Of a stretch of DNA of 64,000 nt, positions 1 through 11,590 are shown in pieces. This stretch comes from Adiantum capillus-veneris. Lineage: Eukaryota; Streptophyta; Polypodiopsida; Polypodiales; Pteridaceae. The notes under the pieces are model-generated. The model was not told the DNA's origin. It saw nothing but the letters and a program-made list of their open reading frames with translations, and ran no database searches. A program made the position numbers and the translations under genes. The DNA is taken from assembly GCA_014529385.2 (NCBI GenBank), contig CM043944.1, positions 54,729,768 through 54,793,767 of the forward strand, in the 5' to 3' direction. How positions within the stretch are numbered: position 1 is the stretch's first letter; the number at the start of each line of letters is the position of its first letter.

Positions 1-399
1 ATTCTCATTAGGAATCTATTCTAATGAAATGCCCACTATGTTCATGTTAATTTCCGCTACACATAAGTTATTAGGCCATTAAATGTTACATTTTCACTGA
101 GAAGGTACCATTTTAACTTCCAATTTTGTTTCGAGTTCTCCGATGAAAGATGGAAAAGTCTTTAGAGAGCGTGGTTTACTCTCTTCAAATGCGGCACACC
201 CGACATTCTCATATAGAGATCTTATATCCCCTAGGAAAAATTTGTGATCCATGTTTGTCTTAGAGATAAGTGCTGATTGTAACGTAGCACTACCATCTTT
301 TTGGTTGATTGATTCCTATAAGGATTGTGGCCATGGTTATTCTACCTCCGGAATTGGTATCACTACTTGTGAACCCATCTCATATGTGGTATTGGCTAC
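1..399. other. unassigned sequence left of G0
   Basis: I see no complete gene here. Translated on the minus strand, short coding-like stretches interrupted by stops continue from the 400-681 frame, so this is probably the distal tail of the same decayed element. No LTR end is visible at the window edge. Confidence 0.4.
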
Positions 400-681
400 T
401 TACCTTGTATCTAAACGTGCCTCAAATCCTGGATCTTCCTCTCTGTTTACAATACCATGACGTTTAAATTCTTGGATTTTTTTGCGTATTAGCACCTCCA
501 TTTTTGGAGCATGTGGAATATGTGGTTCCATAAGAGCTCGGGCCTTTTGAATGTGCTCCTTGCACATTTGTAATCTCTCTTTTTCATACCCTGGATGAGG
601 ATACGTCAGCCATCTATCCTCTTGGGTTTGATTGGGTTTTAGCCCCGAGGTATTCACTCTATATACAAAAGGGGATGCCAC
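400..681 (-). pseudogene. G0 remnant, distal coding fragment
   Basis: This 93-codon minus-strand frame is rich in Lys, Glu and His and lies in the same orientation as the gag fragments at 1721-3501. It most likely represents the 3' part of the same decayed LTR-element polyprotein. I recognise no domain: there is no protease DTG-like motif, no RT YVDD-like motif and no zinc knuckle. Coding character fades on both sides through in-frame stops, so it is annotated as a pseudogene fragment and not as a gene. The function is unknown. Confidence 0.4.
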
Positions 682-1720
682 CTGCGAGAGCGGACAACTT
701 TGATAAAACCCCTATATACGACTCATATTAGGGAATACGAAGCCCCCTTTCTACGCTTATACAACTATCAATGTAGAAAACTATCATACCCCTATCTTAC
801 ATATAAAATTTAGGTCTCACATAATTTAACTGAGAAAAACTAGTCAAAGAGCGTGTAGCATAGAGATTGGCACTGTACTAAGGAACCACTTCTATTAATA
901 ACTAGATGTACCATCAATGTGTCTTAGTTTGAGTTTCAAACTATGTGTCTATTCAGCTTGCACTCCAGCTACTCGTCCAATTTTGACCCATCTAAATTAC
1001 TCAAAAAACATGGTTATAAAGTTGTGTTAGGTTCTTCGTGTAAATTTGCATCTATACAAACACTTTACAGCTTTCATTCCTCAACAAATGAACTATAATC
1101 ACAAAACAAGCAGTTGATACAAAGCAGTGTTAGTTCTTGCATGTATCTTTGTAGCTATTGACTTGCAAGTTCAAGGGCTGACTCTTTTGGGAAGCCATAA
1201 TTTTGAAACACAAAAAATTCCTCTCATTTTCACCTTTTTTCACCTCTCCCCCCCATAAATATGATACCCCCTCGCTTATTTTTAAGCTTGGGAGATAAAT
1301 TATTGGGGGCCTGCCTCTAACTTCTATGCTTATGTAACTTGTAAAAAAATCCCCCTCCCCTGCACTTACATGGTGCGATAAGTTTTCCATGGTGAATCCC
1401 CTGGGGTTTTAGCCTAGCTTCATAAGCTTTCAAAATTGCATCGAATGGTTCAAAGACTTTGCCGACCAAGACTGGACCTCCCATGTTAGTCTTTGACTCG
1501 CTAGGCCCCTTTGCAATTTTCTTGCTTTCTTGCTCTCGTCTAAGCTGTTCTTTTGTTAATTCAGTTCGGTTTCCAAAGCAGCTTTCTCATGTAGCCTCTT
1601 TGCTTTCATTTTGTTTCATTTGGCTTTCTATGATTTTCTTCTTGTTCTCGATTTTTGTTTGAGCAAGCAATGTGGCTTCCTCCTCAGTGGTGCATTTTTG
1701 GCAGCTTCATGAGCTTGAGC
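682..1720 (-). pseudogene. G0 remnant, frameshifted middle part
   Basis: No long open frame is present. Around 1400-1500 the minus strand reads as a plausible coding stretch (Gly-, Pro- and Val-rich), then breaks. A frame at 1130-1390 is probably chance. I read the segment as coding sequence of the same retroelement that has lost its frame; the stretch 700-1100 shows nothing recognisable. Confidence 0.35.
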
Positions 1721-2089
1721 TCAAGTCATCACGTTTAAAGGAATTGCGGGTTCTACCTCGGATCCCCTTGAAGAAGGCATAACACCTACACCATCCATTG
1801 TTGCTTTTCCCCTGTAGTTTGGATTCTTAGCACAGTGTTGGCAAAGATGGTCTCTCCCACAATCATCACAGAATACGAATATCTCTATTTGTGGACCCTT
1901 GTTTGGACAACTCCGTGCCCAATGATCACCTCCACACTCATAGCATGGACCTTCTTGTTTCAAAGCTGGTGATCCAGCCAATGGTTGTTCTTGCATGGTA
2001 AGAATATTCTTTGACCCATACTCATGATTGACTATCAACATGAGCGTATTCACATCCATGGAGTACTGGTTTTTCATGGGTTGCGGCAC
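1721..2089 (-). pseudogene. G0 gag zinc-knuckle fragment
   Basis: This 122-codon minus-strand fragment carries two zinc-knuckle-like motifs, CYECGGDHWARSC and CDDCGRDHLCQHC. Both have C-X2-C-X3-H-X4-C spacing, one residue shorter than the canonical X4 retroviral knuckle. The same short spacing occurs three times in the large Gag of element Z (12296-16795), so the two are probably distant relatives. In life the domain would bind element RNA during packaging. It is cut off from the gag core at 2443-2804 by frameshifts and stops, so the copy is dead. Confidence 0.7.
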
Positions 2090-2442
2090 ATGTGTTGGCT
2101 GAGTGTAGTTGACTACTACGCTACCATAATTTAGCTAAGGTGGTTGTTGCCTTTGAATTTCTTGCGGCTTTGGTTGAGTGTTACAGCATGGAGTGGGATG
2201 ATCCCCTCCACAAGTATTGTATCGCCTCAATTTCGGCTATCGTACATCTAGGCTTTGTTTGTAGCCTTGGTTTATTCTTCTAATTATCCCCTTGACCACT
2301 TGATCAATGATTGGTTTCCAAGGAGTTTGAGCATCTCTCTTTGTTGTTGATTCTCTCTTCGGAGCCTGAGGCACTACTAGTCACGTTGTTTGCCCGTTGC
2401 CTGTATCTTCAACCACCTCTTCATAGGCCTTGAAATTGTCAA

Positions 2443-2804
2443 CTAGGTTGTGCATCCTTTTAGATGTAGGGACTTTTTTAGAGTCTTGTTTCTCAAGACC
2501 TCTATGAAGAGAAGTGATAATCTCTCATCTTGTGGTAGCTCTCTCACACGACATCTCTCTATGTATTGTTTGAAGCGAAGCAAAGCTTCTTTCACCTTTT
2601 CGTCCTTTTTCTGTTTGAAAGCATAGATCCGGGACATCGTGTTACGATGTTATGTTTGATTCTCCTTTTTGAGAACTCCTCCGTAAATTCTTGCAAGAGT
2701 TGTTCTATGTTGGGAAAATTATCTCTATCCAATGGTTGGAACCAAGTCAAGGTTGTTTCTTCCAATGTCACTCCAAATCCCTCATACTGAGTATGAAAAT
2801 CCAC
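2443..2804 (-). pseudogene. G0 gag core, two overlapping frames
   Basis: Two overlapping minus-strand frames (2592-2804, then 2443-2637) together cover the Ty3-type retrotransposon gag core. Visible hallmarks are the aromatic WFQPL block followed by an acidic-aromatic helix (EFTEEFSKR) and then the KVKEALLRFKQYIERC segment typical of the core's C-terminal half. The frame switch near 2600 is an inactivating frameshift. This is the capsid-like part of Gag, which assembles virus-like particles. Homology is by pattern; the exact lineage cannot be set by eye. Confidence 0.7.
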
Positions 2805-3261
2805 AATCTATTAAGCCCTCAAAACTTGTTTGAAGAGTGAGACGTGAGCATATGGATCCCTTGACCCATCGTACTTTTTTTGGACACATTGAGCCACTTG
2901 ATATGGACTTAATCATTTTGGTGTAGTCATCAATCTAACCAGCTCATGGTCTCTTGAAAAGGCGGATCTCGCTCTCTCCTCACGTCTTGGAGAAAATCCT
3001 AGTGGAATCCTCTGTATTGGGTGTTCTGGCATAATTTTTTATTGAAAGTAAGTAGAGATTGGAGTACCCTTGTACATATATCTCTCTAGTTGAATTGGAT
3101 CTACAACTTTTTTCTCTCTCCCATACTTATCTACTACCATCAAAATTTGCACTCCATGGGCCTCTGTATACGTCAATGCATAGAGATTCTTATGGAATGG
3201 CATCTTTCCAGCATAGGGTTAAACACTTGTAGAAGATATATTGATCCCCATTTGTGAATCT

Positions 3262-3501
3262 TTATAATCCCTCACGAGTGCACTCTATAAGCACTCTCAT
3301 GGTTTCATTGACTTTGATGAATCTCACATTTGGTTTGTTGATCAGAGGTTGCCTCTCCTCTATGTATTCTCCCATTCCCTCTGTTGTTGGCATTTCAGCA
3401 TTTTTCATGTCTCTAAGGGAAGTAGAGAACCCTGGTGGTGGATGATTCGTCATGAAAAAAGGCTCACTTGAAACTCTCAAGGTAGTCCTTGACAAGCCCA
3501 C
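3262..3501 (-). pseudogene. G0 gag N-terminal fragment
   Basis: This 79-codon minus-strand frame lies upstream of the gag core in the same orientation. It is Pro/Thr-rich, then becomes acidic and basic, as N-terminal regions of plant Gag often are. No named domain is seen. It is assigned to G0 only by position and orientation. The stretch between it and the core (2805-3261) has stop codons in every minus frame. Confidence 0.4.
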
Positions 3502-4245
3502 TTTGGTTTAGTGTAACTTATCCCTTTTACCCCTGATCAGCAGGTCACTCAAAAGTCAAGTATTTGTGCCTTTTTGGTCTCTGGAAACTAGTCTTCGAAT
3601 ACCCTAAAATTTTGGATTTGGGAAACATAGGAAAAAATCAATCTAAAACCTGGTGTGTCCTATTGCCTGCAAGCTTTCTTCCTGGCTATATCTGACTCAA
3701 TTTGGAGTTGTCTATCAAAAGTTAGAGCACTTTTGGTGAACTGCACTTGAAACAACACTCAAAACAGTTCCAAGACTAGAACAAAAGAATTTTGGCTTCT
3801 ATCTTGGTCTTCAGAAGGTATTTTGAGCTCAAACTTGATATCTGGGATGTACTCAAGTATGTCTACAATATCATTAAGTTAGATACCCCCACTATGCTAA
3901 GGTACATGGATCACGATCATGTTCTGCTGTCAAATTTTTTTCTCCAAATTTTGGTTGTGTGTAAACAAGGTGATATGTAGACTTTATACCAGTTTCCATC
4001 AAATTTTGAGGTTGAGGTACATGGATCGCAATCCACGTTCAACAACATCTGGACTTGATCTTAGGGCAGCTTGTTTCACTCTATGTACACAAGCTAAATC
4101 TCAATTTTTTTTGTATTTGGACTTGATTTGATAGGTCAAATGGCCAACACTAGGTCTGCACTTCGGTTTTTAGTTTGTCGCCTATTTTTCTCCCCTTTGA
4201 CCCAAATTTGCTCAACTTTTTCTAGAACTAGGCATGGGGATACAT
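3502..4245. other. unassigned sequence between G0 and X1 LTR
   Basis: No supported gene. A short phrase (GGTACATGGATC followed by a degenerate ATC) occurs twice, near 3901 and 4015, which hints at an old internal duplication. The reading frames at 3792-4331 are short and show no recognisable domain. Confidence 0.4.
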
Positions 4246-4716
4246 TGGAGAGGGGGAAAGGGGGACACCCACATCACACAACACAATGCCTCGCTATAGC
4301 CTGGGGTATACACAGTGTCCCAATCCACTAGAGTTCACCTTCAAAACTCGACACTATCCGCAAGCAAACCATCACTTGCGCACTACCATACGCACACACG
4401 CTTTGCAATGCACCAAAAAACCTTCCACATGCACACAGCCTCTCTCTATCTCCCTTTGCACGACAAACCTCGGGGGGCACGCACGCCGACACACGCCCAA
4501 AAACCACACACGCACAAGTAGAGAATAGAAGGAGGAAGGAGGGAGGAGGAATGACACCAAGAGAAAGCAATAATGGCTTCCTCTGCATATACACAACAAT
4601 GTACAACCAAGTCCCTCCCAGAACAACCCTCGGCAAAAAAAATTCAACAGGCCAAACAGCCTCTAGGAAAAATCCCCTTTGGCTTCAAAGAAAGTCCTTT
4701 TGATATCACCTTCACA

Positions 4717-4727
4717 CTCTTTTATAG
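4717..4727 (-). promoter_or_regulatory. TATA box of X1 LTR
   Basis: The minus strand reads CTATAAAAGAG here. It aligns with the CCTATAAAAGG boxes at equivalent places in both X2 LTRs, which supports a minus-strand promoter. Confidence 0.55.
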
Positions 4728-5720
4728 AGGTCAGAAAAAAGAAAAAATGAGAGTTCTTTAGCTCGTACACTTCCACTTGAGCTATTTTTAGTATTTTCCT
4801 TGCATTACACTCATTTGGTTCACCTCTTTTGGAAACAATTGCATGGTGCACCTTCCTTTGTACTTTGTCTGCCCGGCTCGGCCACCCGGCTTGGCTTGTC
4901 GAAATTGCCCGGCCTCCTTCTTTCTCTCTCTGACTCCACTAGATATCGTAGGATACATCCCTTTTAAACCTCTCTTTGCCTCTCATTTGACCGCCCTTTG
5001 ACCCTTCTTTCGGCCCTCCCTCTCACATCCTACTTGTGTGCCACCGCGGGAACCCCCCTATGCACTAGCAATATCGCTAGTGGGGTGTACCCTTCAGCTC
5101 AAAAAAAATTGCCCCTCCATGGCCGTATGAACTTGACCCAACCGGCCTCACCCCACATCAGCACAATGAGCTACAACAAGGCCTCCATCGTCCGACAACC
5201 ACCAATGCCAAAACTTGCCACCTCAAAAGCAGCACCGCCGTGCTTAGGGCCGACACAGCGCCGAGCGCCACTGCTCTATAATGCTCAAGAGGCAACCACC
5301 ATCACCAGAGCACCACGAGAGCTCCCACTTCCTCATACATTTCTCAAATAGGTTTCCACCTAGGCTTTATACCCCACCGAATCACCCTCATACTGCACAT
5401 ATGGGACTGGTTTATGCCACATCGCAGTCAATGGCCCATCGAGCCTCTTAAGACCTAGAAAATTTTCAAAAAAAACCCCGTGTAATACTTTTTTGGGCCC
5501 TCTTTCCTCATCCTCCCCTGTACTGCTTCAATGGCGGATTACCAAACCAAAAGGCCCGGCAAAAACTTCGCTATGTAAACATGACAGCCCCCGGCTCTTG
5601 CTGCACTTCAAGATTCTTCGAGACCCCAAACCAAGGCCGCAAAAAGTGAGAAAATCATTTGTAGCCTACTCCGAGCAACTGCACCCAACCTTTTGACTTC
5701 TATAACTTCCCCTTTTTGAT

Positions 5721-5845
5721 CTCTCCTTGCCTAAGCCGAAAGAGAATCGTGCTTTGGTTGCCTTCTCCTTGCTAAGCCGAACGAGAATCGTGCTTTAGTT
5801 GGCTTCTTTTTGCTAAGCCGAAAGAGAGAGAGTCATGCTTTCTCC
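5721..5845. repeat. three imperfect ~42-bp tandem repeats
   Basis: The phrase centred on CTAAGCCGAAAGAGAATC recurs three times at about 42-45-bp spacing (near 5732, 5775 and 5813). The third copy is degenerate and carries a small GA expansion. It lies inside the X1 LTR and has no coding meaning that I can see. Confidence 0.75.
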
Positions 5846-6105
5846 AAGATTCTTTCGCCCTTTCTACCTTCTGCTCCAAGCTCGATGGCTTTCTCTTGCT
5901 CTCCTCTCTCGCTTGCCTTCACTTGTAATCACCCTCTTGTCTTGCCGAGACTTGTCGAGAGAAAGAAAGAGAAACCTTGACCTCCTCACGCTCTCCTGCT
6001 CTCTTTGTTTTTGGCGCTCCTCTCCTTACTTCCTCAAAAAAAAAACTATCTTCTCGTTGATAGATTTCCTTTAAATAGCCCTCCTTGTTTTTTCCCCACC
6101 AGGCA

Positions 6106-6121
6106 GTCACGGCGCCGTGAC
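6106..6121. promoter_or_regulatory. 16-bp perfect palindrome
   Basis: GTCACGGCGCCGTGAC is a perfect inverted repeat without spacer. It lies about 35 bp right of an AT-rich TTAAATAG motif in the X1 LTR. It could be a dimeric transcription-factor site or a CG-rich methylation target; the sequence does not say which. Confidence 0.4.
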
Positions 6122-6442
6122 TGATGTGGCGTGGGAGCGTCTGTGATGATGTGGCAGGCTCGTCAGTGATCGACGCAAAAGTTTATGTGGCTGCTATCGA
6201 AAGGGATCGCCTCGGGATGCTGAGCATTTGTCTCTTCATGCTCGTCATCGTCCGAGCCTCCTACCAAGCGCCGCGAGCAATTTTTCTTCCCATGCGCCCT
6301 CCTTGCTGCCAACCCACGCCATCGACCTCCCTCTTTTCTTTTGTTCACATTATATCCCTTAAGTTTGCTGCCCTTAGTGGCACAATGGGCGGCCGACCAT
6401 GGGCAAACATACTTATGGCCCTTGGCCATTATAAATGGGCTT

Positions 6443-6575
6443 GGCACCAGACTTGGCATACATAACTTTTAAAGCATTGCGAGTCGGCATTCCAAACACG
6501 AAGCTTTGCAAAAATCTGTGGCACCACAATTGGCATACATACCTACAAAGCACTACCAAACACGAAACTCTGTGT
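6443..6575. repeat. imperfect tandem duplication
   Basis: A segment beginning GGCACCA and containing TTGGCATACATA and CCAAACACGAA occurs twice in succession (about 6443-6520 and 6521-6575). The second copy carries an internal deletion of roughly 20 bp. Confidence 0.6.
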
Positions 6576-6854
6576 GAGCATTCCTTGACTACCCTTATCA
6601 TCTTGAACTTCGATGCCCGTCTCAACCTCTCGTATAATCTTACATACCTTTAAGATGCAACTATAGGTGATTGCACTGAAGTAAAGTTTTCCCCATCACA
6701 TCCGATAAAAAGTGTCACAGTTTATTTCTTGTCAACCAGGTATTGCCAATTACGACCACTGCCGGCCAAGCACTGCATGATATGACATCTTGGGCATGAC
6801 TCTCATCAAGCTACTACTACTCCAGCATCCCAAACTCTGGAAAATAGACAAAAC

Positions 6855-9036
6855 TCCCAACCGAGACACCGATCGAGCCGACTGGACTACTACGAAGCCG
6901 ACCCCCAGTGTATCTTAATCGGCCAATGTCTTGGCGATCGGGACTCCGATCACTGAACTGAAAAGACCGACATGATCCACACAGTGAGCACTTCAAGCCC
7001 GTGCATTCATTTTATTTCTGTCACCTTAGCTGCAGTTTGCCAATCTTGTATGGATCTGCAATCGACTCAAACTTCAAACTGCCATAACTTCTTCACCATA
7101 GCTCCAATCCACGAGCTGTAAAGATAGGCCGAAAGAGCACTTCAAGCACTGCAGTTATAGATCATAACATCCCATCTGTGCTCACTTCAAGAATAGTCCT
7201 TTTTAGCATCATTAAGGCATGTTTTGGCCCTTTCAGCCGCATTTGACATATATTCAGCATCAAACTTGGCATGTTACCAGGCCTTAATCACGGTTCATTT
7301 ATCATGTAAGCTTCAAACAACTTGATGTGCATTTATCTAGCATCTTTCTTAGCATGGGAGCGGAGCTGCACGACACCGCTCAGGCTCTGTTTGACAAGCA
7401 CTCAGTTCCTATTAGCTCTATACACCACATAGCACCTTCTCAAACTCTATCAAGGCCCAAAAACCGCCAGATGACACGACTTCCCATGCGATCAGGTGGG
7501 CACCAACCTAGCCCCAGAAAAACTTCAACTGGCGATAACTTGTAATCCATAGCTTCGTTATGAAATCTGAAAAGACGCGTATGCTCCATAAATTGAGCAC
7601 TACGCGCCTATACATTGACATCCACTTGGGCCACCTATCCCCAGCTGCCCCACCCGGCAAGAATATGCAACGCACTGCACCTTCAAAGTCAAGTATCTTG
7701 GGCTTAGTAGCTCTATTTGATAAGCCATCTAGACCTACTCCTTCATCACCTCAAACTCTACATTTCTAGGCCCAAAGATTTCACCTTGAACCTCCTTCAT
7801 TTGCTACTCAAATTAGCCCATTTTAGAGCCTTTCTTCGTCTATAAACTGCATTAGCCATACATATCCATCGCTACCTATCTGCCCATGATATTGATAGCC
7901 GTTTTTTGGCTTTCCATAATTGCCATAGTAAGCTACCTCACCCTACCAAAACCACTCAAACATTGTAGCTATCCCTACCATTTCACTGTACATAGGCGTG
8001 TGTGAGTTAGGGGGCTTTTCCCATATCTTCTTAAAATCCTCATCCAGCTAGTCACTGGGCTAGTTAAGTCAAAAAAATAAATAAAATCTAAAAAATAAAA
8101 TATATTATGGCCCATTTGTGTGTAAATATTGCATTGTATATATGGCCTAAATATAGGGATTTTTTATAATTATTTTGGTATATTTATTTAAATATTTCTA
8201 CTTAGGTGTGTGTTTTATTAAACCTATGTACACCTTCTTTCATCCTCTTACACCATAAGTATATTTTTTGCCAATATGTACATACTCTAACCTTATATTT
8301 TTCCTTTATAAAAATCACTCCCACATTTTCACCCTTACCCTCGTAAAAACAAAAAATTGATTTCTACTCATTGGTCACGTTTATTATATTATTTACTTGC
8401 ATACCTTTTCCTCTTTCACCCAAAATAATTCAAAGAGGGACCATATCATATGATTCCAATATCTTTCCATATCCATAACTCCTCCATATTTTTATTATTA
8501 TTTTTACTCATTATTCTAACACCGTGTGCTCATTGAGCTAAAGTCCATGAATAGTCCATACACTAGTCCCACCATGTATATATTTCTTTATTCACCAATA
8601 ATCCTCCTCCATGCATGTGTCAATGGCAACTTGGATGCTTTGTATTATGATATGACAAAGGAGGGGCTCACTCTTGGATGCATTGTACAAATTCAACAAA
8701 GGAGGGGGCCACTGAAGACTTTTTGTGAAGAAAAACCAGGTCTTTTGGTGGGATTTTTAGTATTTATCTCCACTCCGAATTTGGAGTGGTAATCAAAAGA
8801 TAAAATGTATCACACGCTCTGAATAACCACCTTAAATTGTTTCATGATTTTTGGAGCTACCAGCGGTGAGATATGAGTTTTTGAGTGGACCCCAGTCTGC
8901 CCACTTTTCTCACAAGTAGCCCATAGTTTTCTCTCACCTCTTTCCACACTTCTACACTCACACACACACATTCCTCTCAATCCCTCACTCAAGCCTGCAC
9001 CTTCAATGGTTTCTCTCACCTTCTTCACCATTAACC
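6855..9036 (+). repeat. 2182-bp duplicated block, copy 1
   Basis: This block appears identical, base for base on inspection, to 22979-25160 (constant offset 16124). It holds 1038 bp of X1 LTR sequence followed by the first 1144 bp of the 5' LTR of Y. Exactly after 9036 identity drops: the first mismatch is at 9037 versus 25161, followed by several more and by small indels. The left end is equally abrupt. Confidence 0.9.
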
Positions 9037-9513
9037 ACCGCACTTACTCCCATAGCTCTCATATGAGCTCTCCATGTACATACACCATCTCTATGCCTCT
9101 CTCTATTATCTCCAAAGTACAATTCCATCTTAACCCTTATATATATATACATAAATTTAGCATGTGTACCATGCTTAACCTCTGCAAATCAAGAGATCTC
9201 ATCAACGGAATAACCATTTTCATCACGATAATCAACCTTGGTGGCGGTGGCGTAAAGAAGGGAAGACGAAGAAGAAAATCGATAGTCATTTTGAGAACCT
9301 ACACAAGTAAGTCCAAAACTTCTTCAAGCTTCACCATCACAAGGATTCTCTCACATCATTCAACCATCTTACTTCAAACATCCGCTTCATTCTACCCATT
9401 GTAAATGTAACATTAACTTTCTAGTGATTACTAACACTAACCACTAACATACTAACACAAAATAGCATTGACCTAACCATAAAAGACACCTCACCTCAAG
9501 ACATGTACAAAGT

Positions 9514-9562
<49 letters not shown>

Positions 9563-9653
9563 TTTCCTTAAAACTCTACTTTCACCTTATTCACCATCAA
9601 TAATGCTCTTTTTTGAGCCCACACCCATGACTCGATCAAACAAAGAAGGCCCG
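7893..9653 (+). repeat. Y 5' LTR, first part
   Basis: The LTR starts TGATAGCC at 7893, preceded by GATAT. It is interrupted at 9653/9654 by element Z and resumes at 18820, ending ...CCTCA at 19756; the joined length is about 2.7 kb. It matches the LTR at 24017-26674 and, for its first 687 bp, the 3' LTR start at 22292-22978 with roughly 2.5% difference by hand count. A CT microsatellite lies near 9513-9560. The LTR drives plus-strand transcription, judged from a TATA box in its second part and the primer site at 19761. Confidence 0.88.
9513..9560. repeat. (CT)n microsatellite in Y LTR
   Basis: A pure CT run of about 48 bp. At the equivalent place in the second LTR (25623-25645) the run is short and interrupted, so it expanded in this copy or shrank in the other. 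Confidence 0.95.
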
Positions 9654-10227
9654 TGTGTGCTCCTTGCCGCACTGTCGAAGCAAGGGACTTGCCAATACAC
9701 CGTGTGCGAGCCACAAACGGCTCCAAGCACACAACAAGCCTAAACTAGCAAGCTCAAGAAAACAAAGGGTGTGTCACTCACCGCTCTACGCTCGCCTTCG
9801 TGGTGGATTCCTCGCCGCGATGAAGAAGAAGCTGCAGTCGTGCCGCGCTCAACCGCTTCGCCGCCGTCGTGCCTTCGTAATGCTCGATCGCACACACACT
9901 CTCCCTCTCTCTCTCTCTCACACACACACACACAAGGAGGTGAAGAAGAAGAAGATGGAGATGGAGCAAGAGCACTCTTCAATTGCACAAATGAGAGAAT
10001 GAGTAAAAATTAGGTTTAGTTGGCTTTTATAGGAGCTCACCCCATTCAAACTTGGGCGCCCATGCTTAACCAACTAATCCCTTGAATGTCCAAGTTAAAG
10101 TGCGCCTCTCATCGGCGATCACTCTACCTTTCCCTATTGGTCCGACAAGCCCGGTACCTGACTCTACCAAATACATAATACGCGTCCATCGTAGGTGATG
10201 GGTGTCCGTGTGCCGTGAGGGTTAACA
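9654..10227 (-). repeat. Z 3' LTR
   Basis: 574 bp, TGTGTGCTCC...GGGTTAACA, bordered on the left by the GCCCG target duplication. A TATA box on the minus strand lies at 10024-10033. A CT/CA microsatellite near 9905-9935 accounts for most of the length difference from the other LTR. Short reading frames inside are conserved only because the LTRs are nearly identical. Confidence 0.95.
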
Positions 10228-10242
10228 TGCCCCCCTTCCTGA
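10228..10242 (-). promoter_or_regulatory. Z polypurine tract
   Basis: Directly upstream of the 3' LTR on the minus strand reads AGGAAGGGGGGCA, the expected RNase-H-resistant primer for plus-strand DNA synthesis. A nearly identical tract occurs internally at 12273-12289. Confidence 0.85.
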
Positions 10243-11590
10243 TGTAGATTCCGTCCTCGGAAGCTATTGAGTTGAAGCTGGATCGTCGAGGTGGAAGAGC
10301 ATTTGAGATGAATGTCCTTAGCCTTCTTCAGTCACTGCAAAATCAAACAACATTGGCACAGTAATTGCATTCTCTTAAAAAGCATATGCAGTTTTAGATA
10401 GAAAAATTGATTGGTCAAAGAATTTCAAACAAGTTGATAGCAATGAACATTAAATTGCAATGTAATCAAATGCATAAACAGATGTAAAGGCAAAAAATTA
10501 AACAAGTCTGGGGTCGCTAATTTGACGGTCGAAAAGCACTAGAGATCAAATATTAATACCATGGGTAAGCTTCTTAATTTTCTAAGGTCAATTAAGTTGT
10601 TTAATCGCGAGAGCCAAGTATTCATGTTCAAGGGCTGACTAGAGGCTATATCTAGAAAACCTTGTAGTTAAGCTACCATAAAAGGAATTTCTCATGAAAT
10701 CATCGCATGACTGATTACTTTTTCTTTGACCCCCCAAGGTCTTTTCACAGTGATTCAATTATGATGTGTGTGCTTCTTTTGTATGCCTTGGGTTTTTTGC
10801 TTTTCAAGGAAAAGCGCCCACACTGGGAACCTCTAGGGCTCTAGTACCATAGGCAATACATGTGAGTGAAGTACCAAATCAAGCTGAGATTTCTCTTCTA
10901 GCTTAAAATTTTACATTGTAGCACTTTGATTTTTTGTTTGTTCATTTTCAACATTTTAATTTTGTAACTTTGGGGGGTCATATAACACTGTTACCCTCCC
11001 CAGGCTCATCACATTAGTAAACTCCCTTTATAATACTTAAGCTAAAGGTCAATAGGGTTAAGCCCACTAGAAAGCCCTAGTACATTTCATACAATGCTGT
11101 CTAAATCGGATTAAGAACCTAAGTAACCATTGTTTATTAGGAAGGCATTCCCCATGGTATTAAGAGAAGATCTTTAATACCTAGCTTGGTCAAACTAGCT
11201 TAGTCGGACTGCTTGATTTTTACCCCTAAACAAGTGATTATGACAAAAGATTGCATTGAATTAAATGTTGGATACTAAGCCAATGCGCTGAATAGTATGC
11301 TACCAATCACAATCAAAGCAGACAAACATGGATGCAAAAAAGATAAGGGCAATGCTAATGGACAAGAAACACCTGTTTGTGTTGATGGTCGCGCTTGATT
11401 TGAAGTGTGAACGAGAGAAAGGTTCCATGAAGGTCCAAATCCTATCAATAGCAACACGCTCCTATACACACTAGGAAACAAAAGGAATACCTCCAGGAGG
11501 CACATCAGTGGGAAAAATTAAAACTCCTAAAAAACAAACTCAAAACACCATCTAGACCCCTAACCTACCTATCTGTCACCCCTTTTAGAA
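10243..11590 (-). other. Z 3' non-coding region
   Basis: About 1.35 kb between the small 3' frame and the polypurine tract. No minus-strand frame of note except a 76-codon one at 11275-11505 with no recognisable domain. A long non-coding 3' region of this kind is common in Athila/Tat-like and other large plant elements. Confidence 0.6.

Larger units (their letters stand above)
4246..7892 (-). repeat. X1: old LTR of family X, first part
   Basis: From the TG at 4246 the sequence aligns, with many differences, to the two LTRs of X2 (33669-35620 and 37846-39779): the start block TGGAGAGGGGG, the TATA region near 4717, a G-run block near 5078, and the block 7540-7892 matching 35150-35510. The matching continues after element Y at 26675-26772, so Y was inserted into this LTR. 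Orientation is minus, judged from the TATA box and the X2 interior. X1 is longer than the X2 LTRs (about 3.7 kb after removing Y), with extra material around 5400-7000. The corresponding 5' LTR of X1 is not in the window. Confidence 0.7.

Noticed and set aside
4286-4647. Overlapping frames on both strands in the X1 LTR
   Set aside because: Low-complexity CA/CT-rich LTR sequence gives open frames in several registers; no domain, and not kept open in the X2 LTRs.
7327-8792. Three frames repeated identically at 23451-24916
   Set aside because: They are part of the exact 2182-bp duplication of LTR sequence; identity reflects recent copying, not coding constraint.
9655-10002. 115-codon frame within the Z LTR, also at 18097-18600
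   Set aside because: It is open in both LTRs only because the LTRs are almost identical; it crosses microsatellites and changes at the CA step.
11275-11505. 76-codon minus frame in the Z tail
   Set aside because: Short, without motif; not distinguishable from chance.
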